This document shows, one piece after another, positions 12,001-15,831 of a DNA stretch of 39,766 nt. Positions within the stretch are counted from its first letter, which is position 1. Each line of letters opens with the position of its first letter. Made by a program: the position numbers and the translations under genes. The DNA is from CAYUXF01 sp964448755 (GTDB taxonomy: Bacteria > Margulisbacteria > Termititenacia > Termititenacales > CAYUXF01), in assembly GCA_964448755.1 (NCBI GenBank), contig CAYUXF010000007.1, positions 1-39,766 of the forward strand. Direction: 5' to 3'. A model generated the notes under the pieces. It searched no databases and was not told where the DNA came from. It worked only from the letters and a program-made list of their open reading frames with translations.

Positions 12001-12162
12001 GGTGAACTGGTCAATTCTCTCGATCCTGTTCAGTCTGACGGTTCTGCTTACTGGAATGTAGATAATAAGAATGGTGAAAAAGTAGCTTCCGGTATTTATG
12101 TCTATGTTATTACTGACGATGACGGCAATAAGAAGGTCGGCCGGATAACGGTGGTTCGTTAA
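1..12162 (+). CDS. Giant secreted surface protein, FG-GAP propellers + Ig-like stalk + FlgD-like C-terminus (5' partial)
   Basis: The frame is open from base 1, so the true start and any signal peptide lie upstream; about 4053 residues are visible, counting the gap at 5053-5152. Before nt 770 there are at least four FG-GAP (integrin-alpha type) repeats with cores such as DLMVGAP. An Ig-like segment follows (nt ~770-1130). Seven more FG-GAP repeats (nt ~1160-2920) carry calcium-loop motifs such as DVNGDGLGD, DMNGDGYDD and DINADGYAD, enough for a complete seven-bladed propeller. From about nt 2930 to 11450 there are many Ig-like modules marked by TAP/TPP and SGI motifs. The last ~100 residues (from VFPNPYKPN, nt ~11872) are a FlgD-like/T9SS type A-like domain with IYTISGELV and ASGIYVYVI. 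Inferred role: a cell-surface adhesin or stalk, secreted through the C-terminal domain. The ligand is unknown. Confidence 0.88.
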   Translation, partial: FFDNSDYQQIAVGLPEFDGGKGKVVFYKIEDRQLKPVNKEIINYSQGAGCGFALAAGYFDDQFEQIVSADGTITIKKHGYEDLAVGYPFDSKFAPQAGRVIIFKSDSNGAGITVPDQDNPNTKNIIVLRPETASSNFGYSLAKINYLSLPSHYKKWGIASTQQYYDDADDLMVGAPGYDYNASNAYNEGKVYIYAGGKNLDAKPDAGYVGSNSSQFKELGSVLQTGGDLLNTNNDIIAVAGTSQGRIALLRNRSIPDTTPPHVEKIVPEDHAYDVPVTASVQLVVSDISGIRDDKLNVWRMVDGEETYLVQAGVLKNNSFTLTSNRSIDGTEAGYTISLNSTYRSPYSPDAHVGKWGQSETVDLRFTVGDDRAVWISDTERVENPLVKDISFGFVADFAKNEDEKQMTFTGQGKSNTFFAASMAYVGDVNGDGLGDFIVGEYGNNEQGFYAGKAYLFLGHPDYEEFVKPDAEMYLGLSGLGGQSAARFGWKVVPAGDMNGDGYDDVAIVGANSGLTGGEVFILFGNPDPRSQTARDRADGQGASPIMDPNNRVITKEWNNTYLERIAVCIQAEMPRDSLGNGIHGGGDINADGYADLVIGAPGFDDGATDTGRVYVVFGRSNMLMINKRSGYNEYAKEDTVYGPIKLSSLPALKEDGAFPDGFDIYKNFGFYIKNNFSAPDYDKFGSAVLTGININGDEAVVTKTVNYVTVTENVPYSEILISAVGHDSGRGRVDVYSYKKYLDGKEYLYLKKTIEGENKGENFGYSLANLGDISADTNYGNSPRANNLIGQDFAVGAPSNDGPDPVDNPKYDVGAVYVFVAAPQTTDDFTITKKMFSFGQNQGDKFGYTVANVGNIDNDEFNNNDLAVAAPFFRVDDKEDAGRVYIFATQVKNMGSDLVPDYQLIMDGFADFVAEGVETGAMFGASICYVGDLDGDFVAEYIIGAPCGEYKENGSPTYNNVGKATLFRNPDVVNPKMADPMSYLVGKNSVSGAEVMPGNREFPLVAYIGTGENKVPIYNELNFSISDDRSVDLTSALIEVDPVIEISTGNYVKDIRRYVFVPSKGDEAYYLIRNRKWSDLKLNLKNNVYYDTTYNIRVYASDKSGNKMKYDYSDVANFTDNSIKAGLAGFGDTVAKRIPVYRSENDITGDKIREYFQFSFVSGPNSALGPEIIINLLPSKNAQTNSVVVSSENALLELKLKDKLEGIKQFTIHVSPNVIVNNDTVGVGSIVQLTDYLQYGLTTANILTLANGLPRKEFYTKPDDIGYIKILDFPNSQPDGAFRIYVEALDVSDNISTKNRVFFKDTQPPYYETILPLANAKNAKTDGTITFKVKDNSTGVDIFSQDNSIDYSKFKVYISSTNQARRLVPSKNILLDVLFDEDLVGESSILPAREVTVTINGLLFEYEEAVSVNIVFKDFVGHQIIATYSFNVSPDYKAPLPDDSQGDAVTLKENPYTTGNLTISVNAKDDVGVAYVLFELIEDTGLNGLVADLSFQHATANSLLIPVTPTKNYAGIHKLYIRGLGANSAKDGIQTINVYFLDAMLNKSIETDVSVKLDADSVDGGPIMPIVILDYADSEDVPLFSAMPRYINTSTIDLYLYAEDPRVYPENDQIERDVAAYVLEINPSDFSGAGTGAKYFSSPKVRTLQRYTQDGGYLKVDNFDISAMQGYQGGEEIVITVNFXXXXXXXXXXXXXXXXXXXXXXXXXXXXXXXXXXKNKIGANTDDAYTDNKIFVKYSGEEETPLRVVEVKLLDPDTSVIEDDLLTSDFFQTATGNWTHLNVANAPSVREIQMGKLTIPAALSENARYYFRVVAKDLAGNYSKIMTSNYFYVDRTAPVQPASYYNGDIVLNRNVFKFNLSDNISGIKKAGVKIDAASSTYRDLQIVNGYVITSNVNGRLVQEYIKNYQGMSFMEGTFWDSLPQKQSLNLYFRVEDPVGNFWVDSGTSILKFKKDTLGPVVNYNFSNAVKYKNKYYINSDRLNVDLSITDTEEKGRNLLAMSEVPLSELIVKRDCDNIDYGYEPLLLAGKDWSFEEAGDRNLETPQYWQKNAENIYYDYEVALLNSADLEETGDAFDDEHCTGIYGLVVSFNITPANFGGKYSWDGLSATFNAAAASESVTYTVGLMFNINRFANIEAPLLGTAIDDGGFGLRLDAVNVDSVYSNKRVNDKSVSDWQLVTAAITVPASLNARIVTVNILHLKNGKKELFQFDSTNVQANKPAFNEKLLIDSFLAVKGNTKIVQRGGSIEMYLDEYAGPDIPVYYFAYDAAGNVSTGSPTVRLDNTAPSWNVSGTEYVLVPYNEKIIITTNIVTTANEPVEYFINAIQKNEHGQYTGYLAARFKASEPESEINLYEYEIYSLTRGEIVDNAVWSPGADGAADIKIQVPLSGGNKYLFRARAKNCLNQYSDWITANGQEFMVDNNSPIVSLNIEESIKYWVTADAKYAHTGWYKDSISVTINARDVYQPSGEIYPGGVGVKYIRVATSSALSDVLVADFTGYSQYDVSLMASSNIVVTVNLMEDGANNIVVWAVDRYGYESEKIIVTKNLYIDRESPLIRSTDLQQLISVPGVNEKWQNKDLEYTISLTDMLGDGTKYVYLRVNDAVTPDYFTLDTSAIGNKLRGFIIDENNPGKTIQIVEGKTTGFFNKNLIDKATREKLRAAGIVNTYAETDSSIFWTFKGNDLDFYENLISNNIREKAETVFDVWKYKTTDKQDAYFDLKTSLLSINKDGFHKVELWAEDKFGHTSNVSEYKYICVDTGRPDLLISLGGSFQSVWSLDDIVVKLNVFDMFADPFPVSASFYADDTVVPESLRGLEVTRPGAGVAMVGLLFNATANVMDKWHWFDADPFGQVDSFSQYQLKLVDSAVEPTQLPKTRFGFSINEGFLTNDQYTYVSDSDFRVDEYIITRNGINMFAYQVIDKAGNASQVNFCQDPEGSKVWDEVLNTYFYPGDNSIIRGIKIDTLPPYDGFVELTPASWTDIGINNSNYPLYTNKPEIDIRFGAKDDGIGVKYGVIICEQSVNDQPAALGLTYNAVVNPDVYLTPFEWVTINEIKPFLTENDRHPVNKEQGILNYVNEKRIVFGELQGTRNITMYFSDDFGFPYKQKMASTEEMSVTFDITSYDAGSNKVSGIGVTVNYVPLEVAQSGKYRLVDKGANSYFAWNGIFDVPAENFNNSALPNSNTDPKLGDGNGLGEDWGYTVTTRVLDTGASLLTINIYSWDQTMPQHLDHRGATTDVLVVVYDNILNPTTITMNIPQIKQDIINGVVADFVNAPYITVQFKHDETEELSGITHVMLSGKEINAASSPNAWLTYQRFVTNNYTVFLNEPESDGWVTINVSGLRDRAGNILNNITANTQVKRFYYDRSLPLDNLNVNLATARVRLKDQKTGRALNGQYLVDSVDYLLEMDMKGANEYIITELTASGTENVLARGNYADLLALNANTRAVTFSLTEANRIDGIKDLRVRFFDRGYQGNYLNDHGESPTASYTEIEYRFLIDNTAPKATVKNLDLNNFYTYEVNFSILFDDLAPSADYVSGLDKVYIKINNRTTINAFDSRNQTGIERATVNIKIVESGVNNKVTYLAVDHLGNKLAGVVSGIKLNANPPTILSVATAPGFGAGNYVNTYNIKIDIKAIGTDRVMMNGDIASPGEKVYNYGVLQNVEFSGGNGVKELILTAADNLTSLGGPSETRVVTFHVDTVPPEVPSVNTNLANILNVIHNGLYIYGTKEDPGDDASGCQVYAKVSRENADGYEIDMGRILQAEELSETEWRISLVKLVREFGPMTYKVRFFAKDKATNVSVDTAPLKFEIPGVFVLGGAIKELSDGGSLAINSLESDDLRVERAKESLSGVQGVNALEDTITEFNMRDQYGNYVHEFNSTEDVSLVIQYSNTAAREGNPNNFRIYYLNEITGQWEIVEGEQVVDKENRTVEVKIKHFSIYRIFATVDFVNNLKNVHVFPNPYKPNDDDRSTGEDGHPVYGRVTFQNITKTSKVKIYTISGELVNSLDPVQSDGSAYWNVDNKNGEKVASGIYVYVITDDDGNKKVGRITVVR
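5053..5152. other. Assembly gap of 100 N inside the first giant gene
   Basis: A run of exactly 100 N, the usual placeholder for a scaffold gap of unknown size. The reading frame resumes in phase, but since the length is arbitrary this does not prove that the two sides are truly continuous or that about 33 residues are missing. No clear nucleotide repeat is visible at the two edges. Confidence 0.95.
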
Positions 12163-12216
12163 TTGAGCCCTCAGCAAGCCCGAGATATTTTCGTTTTTAA
12201 GAAAAACACTTTGTGT

Positions 12217-12222
12217 TAAAAT
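12217..12222 (+). promoter_or_regulatory. Putative -10 box (TAAAAT) of sepF
   Basis: TAAAAT ends 9 nt before the sepF ATG, so a transcript would have a leader of only 2-3 nt. The expected -35 position (12194-12199) reads TTTTTA, which is weak. No Shine-Dalgarno sequence precedes the ATG. Just upstream, GTTTTT and AAAAAC around a 3-nt loop (12193-12207) could form a weak hairpin after the giant gene. Confidence 0.35.
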
Positions 12223-12231
12223 CGTGAAATT

Positions 12232-12519
12232 ATGAACTTGCCTAAACAGGTTAATCCTGATTCTGTTATTATAAATATGCCCAGATATTTTGAGGATGCT
12301 CAATCTATTGCCGACAACCTTTTGCAGGGCCGGGTAGTGATAGTTGATTTCAAATATCTGGACGCTAACATTAAACAGCGGATGGTCTCTTTTTTAGAAG
12401 GAACGCTTTTTGGTATTGACGGTAAACTGGTAGTTTTACGTGAAGATATTGCCGTTCTTTTGCCTGAAGGGGCTCTGGCAGAGAAAAAAGAACAGCCGGC
12501 GCTGACACCTGTTAAATGA
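12232..12519 (+). CDS. sepF: SepF-like cell division protein, minimal form
   Basis: A 95-residue protein matching the SepF/DUF552 core: a ..IINMPRYFEDAQSIADNLL start, VVIVDF strand, the FLEGTLFGIDG region that aligns with the FLSG..Y.IGG signature, and a terminal DIAVLLPEG strand. In the family SepF binds FtsZ and ties it to the membrane through an N-terminal amphipathic helix; usual length is about 130-200 residues. Here the core begins within the first ~10 residues. An in-frame TAA at 12217-12219 rules out an upstream extension, so the membrane-targeting helix and linker are really missing. It is followed 16 bp later by a secreted hydrolase-fold gene, probably in the same operon. Family assignment is good; the mode of membrane attachment is unknown. 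Confidence 0.8.
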   Translation: MNLPKQVNPDSVIINMPRYFEDAQSIADNLLQGRVVIVDFKYLDANIKQRMVSFLEGTLFGIDGKLVVLREDIAVLLPEGALAEKKEQPALTPVK

Positions 12520-12535
12520 TTAAGAGAGTAATTGT

Positions 12536-13318
12536 TTGAAAAAATATAATTTTTTAATTAAAAACAAACTGGTATTTATTCTATTAATAGTATCGCTATT
12601 AATGATGTTCTTTTCTTTTGTAGCTGCTGCCGAATATCGTTTATTAAAGGCGGAAAGAGTAGAAATTAAAACCCAGGACGATCTCTTTCTGGTAGGTACC
12701 TATTATCCGGTTAATGCTATTAAGTCGCCGCCGGTAGTAATTGTTCTGCATATGCTGGGGCGCAATCGCGGCGATTGGAATAAATACGCCAGATATCTGC
12801 AGCGTGACGGCATTGCGGTTCTTTCATTGGATTTAAGAGGTCATGGAGAATCCACTAATTTTTTAAAAGTCAGCTGGCGTCTCTTTAAAAACGAAGATTA
12901 CTATCGATTACCGGAAGATCTGACCGCTGTTTATGATTTTCTAGTTAAAGAAAAAAAGCTCAATAAAAAGAAGATTGCTTTGCTTGGTGTTGCTATTGGC
13001 AGTAATGTTGCACTTAATTATGCTGTTAAGAATCAGGAGATAGCCTCATTGGTGCTGGTCTCGCCCGGTCTTGACTATAAGGGTATTAAAACCGAACAGT
13101 CCATCGTTGATTATGGTGAGCGGCCGCTCTATTTAATAAGCAGTAAAAGAGATCCTTATTCGCTGCGTTCTGCTGAGATCTTATGTCAAAAGGCCAGGGG
13201 TAAAGTAAAATTAGATGTCTATAATTATGAAAATCCCTGGTCTATTTTAGATGATCCCGCCAATCAAGTTAATAGATCGATCAATAACTGGTTTGTGCAG
13301 AATTTTTCTGATAAATAA
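12536..13318 (+). CDS. Secreted alpha/beta-hydrolase-fold protein, probably catalytically dead
   Basis: A 260-residue protein starting at TTG, with AGAG about 8 nt upstream and the frame in phase with a clear signal peptide (residues 1-32, ending VAAA). The hydrolase fold is plain: VVIVLHMLG (oxyanion-loop region), DLRGHGES (residues 99-106), nucleophile elbow GVAIG (151-155) and KRDPYS with a likely acid residue D206. The elbow normally reads GxSxG, but residue 153 is alanine (GCT at 12992-12994), and the expected catalytic histidine near residues 232-235 is replaced by ENPW. Two of three triad residues are therefore absent, so a binding or scaffold role is more likely than hydrolysis. It lies in an operon with sepF; a link to division or the cell envelope is only inferred. 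Confidence 0.8.
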   Translation: MKKYNFLIKNKLVFILLIVSLLMMFFSFVAAAEYRLLKAERVEIKTQDDLFLVGTYYPVNAIKSPPVVIVLHMLGRNRGDWNKYARYLQRDGIAVLSLDLRGHGESTNFLKVSWRLFKNEDYYRLPEDLTAVYDFLVKEKKLNKKKIALLGVAIGSNVALNYAVKNQEIASLVLVSPGLDYKGIKTEQSIVDYGERPLYLISSKRDPYSLRSAEILCQKARGKVKLDVYNYENPWSILDDPANQVNRSINNWFVQNFSDK

Positions 13319-13366
13319 AACTGCTTTTTATTGAGAATATTTCCTTTAATAAACGTAAAAACTTAT

Positions 13367-13395
13367 TTGAAATCGTTCCTTTTTCGTGGTTAAAT
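13367..13395 (+). promoter_or_regulatory. Putative promoter of the SH3/secreted-protein operon
   Basis: TTGAAA (13367-13372) and TTAAAT (13390-13395) are separated by 17 bp. The -10 ends 11 nt before the ATG at 13407 and there is no Shine-Dalgarno sequence, so the message would have a leader of about 5 nt. Confidence 0.42.
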
Positions 13396-13406
13396 AATAC
13401 ATTATT

Positions 13407-13850
13407 ATGGGGGGATTCATTAAAAGATTTTTCTTTTTATTGCTTCTTTTTTCTTTAAGCAGTGCCGCTTATTACGCTGTAGCGGTGGAGGGCGCTAACT
13501 TTAGGATTGGCCCTGGTATTAATTATCAAGTGCGTTGGGATCTAGATAAACATTATCCGCTTAAATTGTTGCAAACCAGTGGCGAATGGTTAAAAGTTCA
13601 GGACTATCAAGGGGATACCGGCTGGGTTAACCGGCAGACAGTAACTACAACCAAGACATTAATTATCCGGAGTAATATAGTTAATTTGCGCAGCGGCCCC
13701 GGCACTAATTATAAAAAGCTCGATAAAGCCTATAAAGGGCAGTGTTTTTTGCTTTTGTCCTCTGCAGGAGAGTGGTGTAGAATAAAGGACCCGGTTACTG
13801 GTAAAATATCCTGGGTCCATGCCGCTTTAACCTGGGGAAGTAAAATATGA
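13407..13850 (+). CDS. Secreted tandem bacterial SH3 (SH3b) domain protein
   Basis: 147 residues. The N-terminal hydrophobic stretch (residues ~5-26) is a signal peptide. Two SH3b repeats follow, each with the diagnostic R.GPG.NY loop: ANFRIGPGINYQV (about 30-42) and VNLRSGPGTNYKK (about 92-104), each followed by a GEW strand and a W at the end (GWVN, SWVH). In the family these domains bind cell-wall peptide or act as targeting modules in the periplasm. No catalytic domain is attached. The stop overlaps the next start by 4 bp (ATGA), so translation is probably coupled to the secreted C-terminal-domain protein downstream. The substrate is unknown. Confidence 0.8.
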   Translation: MGGFIKRFFFLLLLFSLSSAAYYAVAVEGANFRIGPGINYQVRWDLDKHYPLKLLQTSGEWLKVQDYQGDTGWVNRQTVTTTKTLIIRSNIVNLRSGPGTNYKKLDKAYKGQCFLLLSSAGEWCRIKDPVTGKISWVHAALTWGSKI

Positions 13851-15805
13851 AGAAACAGTTTAAATTAAAATTATTACTGCTCTTGATCTTAATAAGTTCA
13901 CTGCAGGCTTATAATCATGGCGGTAAATACAATGGACGCAACTCTACAGCGGTAATTCCTTCTGTTTTTTCGCTTGTTTCCGGCGGACAGTATTCTGCTT
14001 CCAGTAACATGGTCAACGTTGCTACATTGAGAATTCGCTCTATTACTACTAGTGCTACTGATGTCAGTCCCGGTGATTCTATTACCGTTCTTGTTCCTGT
14101 TTTTAATACGGCGTCTGCTAATATTACTTTGAGTGCCGCCTCGCTGCGGATATATAATACAGACTTTAGTGTTATCCCTATAGGTGTTTCTCCGGAAGCT
14201 TATAGAATAGACAACCATGCTGCCTTAAGTATTGTTCTCAATACTCCTTTAGGTGTGCTGGCAACTGGTACGGAGGTTACGCTTAACTTTACTATTACAT
14301 TTACTTCTGACGTCAATTTATTTCAGCAGGTGATGACAAACAATGCAATTGTCGATGCCCATGTTACCGGTAATTATTTGGCCGCTAGTGATGTGAGAGA
14401 TACCCGTTACTGGTGGACAGCTGGCGATGAGTATCGCTATGCTTCAGAAGAGCAGGGCCATTTAGATATAACCGGCCCGCCATTTGTTTTGAGTGCTTTA
14501 GTAGCCCCGGACCCAACCAATTGCAAACTTCCTTCTGTAGTTACTTTGAATTTTTCTGAAACAATGAATACCGCGTTGCCGCCGAGTGTTTTTTATAGGG
14601 CCAATGGTGTAACTTATAATATTAATGTCGGCTCCTGGTTTGATACCGATACCTGGGTTGGTAATTTTTCTCCGGGGCTGGTTTTACCACCCGCACTATT
14701 GAATGGCTACGAGGGGATCGCTACTATTGGTGTTCTAGCGGCTACAGATAATGCCGGAAACGTCCTAGTTCCTTCTTATAGCGTGACTACGTTTGAAATA
14801 GATACTTTAAAGCCGACCGCTTCTCTGGTAATTAATGTAACAGCGAACTTAGCGGATACTTTTTTTGTAACGCTAAATGCGACAGATTATCTCTCCGCAA
14901 CACCGGATATTTCTGCTGTATTTTCTCTAACGACATTTACTACAACTACGGTGCCGGTAATTTTTACCGCCAGTAGTGTCGGCGGCTCAGTCTGGAGCGG
15001 TACAATTCAGATCCCCAATAATGCTATTGTTGGCTCAATAGCTACATTTAATGTTGTTTCCGATTATACTGATGATGCTGGCAATACCAATAATATATTG
15101 GTTGGCAGGGTTACAGTTAATATAGATGCCGCCTTGCCAGATATTTACGATGTGCAGTTCGATACGGTCTCTGCTTATAACGGTATCAATGTCTCGGCAG
15201 TTCCTTTTATAGCTATATATGTAGAAGATCTGAAATTTTTAACCGCTAACGCTATTGATGCTTCTTCAATTAGAGTTACTGTTGACGGTACACTGGTTTT
15301 ATCTGGTCCTTTGACCTATACCAGATTTAATAATAACTTTTATAGAATAGAATTCAGTTATCCGGGCTCGCTTTCTACTGGTGCACATATTTTTGAATTT
15401 GGTTTGAGTGATATTGATGGTTATCCTGCTATTCCTTTTGTTGTGCAGGTCAATGCTCAGGACGATGATCTGGAATTAACACAAAAACCGGTGCCGTTCC
15501 CTAATCCTTTTTCACCCAACGGCGACGGCGATAATGACTTTACTTATATAGTCTATGAGTTATCTAAGAGCACGGAAGTAAATATTTATATTTATGATAT
15601 GGATGGAAATATTGTTTGGCGTAAAAATATTGCCTCCGGGCAAGAGGGCGGTCATGCCGGCATTAACAGAGTGCGCTGGGACGGCAATGCTTCTTACGGC
15701 CGGGAAGAGATCTTGTCTAACGGCTTATATGTCTGTCACGTGATCGCGGAGATAGACGGCGAAAAACGTTCTTTGGGCAGTACTAAGATATTTATCTTAA
15801 AGTAG
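13847..15805 (+). CDS. Secreted Ig-like protein with FlgD/T9SS-like C-terminal domain
   Basis: 652 residues with a good Shine-Dalgarno (GGGGAAG) upstream. The signal peptide covers residues 1-21 (MKKQFKLKLLLLL..LQA). Residues ~45-170 resemble a CARDB-like adhesion fold, and residues ~205-315 an SbsA-type Ig domain (starts PPFVLSALVAPDP, contains LNFSETMN). Further Ig-like segments lead to residue ~540. The C-terminal ~105 residues start PFPNPFSPNGDGDND and contain VNIYIYDMDGNIVW and LSNGLYVCHVIA, the layout of FlgD-like and CHU_C/T9SS type A sorting domains. It sits between an SH3b protein and a PorV-like barrel with SLH repeats. I infer it is exported and held at the outer membrane by that barrel. 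No enzymatic motif is visible. Confidence 0.78.
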   Translation: MKKQFKLKLLLLLILISSLQAYNHGGKYNGRNSTAVIPSVFSLVSGGQYSASSNMVNVATLRIRSITTSATDVSPGDSITVLVPVFNTASANITLSAASLRIYNTDFSVIPIGVSPEAYRIDNHAALSIVLNTPLGVLATGTEVTLNFTITFTSDVNLFQQVMTNNAIVDAHVTGNYLAASDVRDTRYWWTAGDEYRYASEEQGHLDITGPPFVLSALVAPDPTNCKLPSVVTLNFSETMNTALPPSVFYRANGVTYNINVGSWFDTDTWVGNFSPGLVLPPALLNGYEGIATIGVLAATDNAGNVLVPSYSVTTFEIDTLKPTASLVINVTANLADTFFVTLNATDYLSATPDISAVFSLTTFTTTTVPVIFTASSVGGSVWSGTIQIPNNAIVGSIATFNVVSDYTDDAGNTNNILVGRVTVNIDAALPDIYDVQFDTVSAYNGINVSAVPFIAIYVEDLKFLTANAIDASSIRVTVDGTLVLSGPLTYTRFNNNFYRIEFSYPGSLSTGAHIFEFGLSDIDGYPAIPFVVQVNAQDDDLELTQKPVPFPNPFSPNGDGDNDFTYIVYELSKSTEVNIYIYDMDGNIVWRKNIASGQEGGHAGINRVRWDGNASYGREEILSNGLYVCHVIAEIDGEKRSLGSTKIFILK

Positions 15806-15831
15806 AGCTGGCGGGGGCATAGAAAATAAAC

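Noticed and set aside
11857..12303. 148-residue minus-strand open frame across the end of the giant gene and start of sepF
   Set aside because: It is antisense to two well-supported genes, has no Shine-Dalgarno or recognisable protein features, and its composition fits a shadow of coding repeats.
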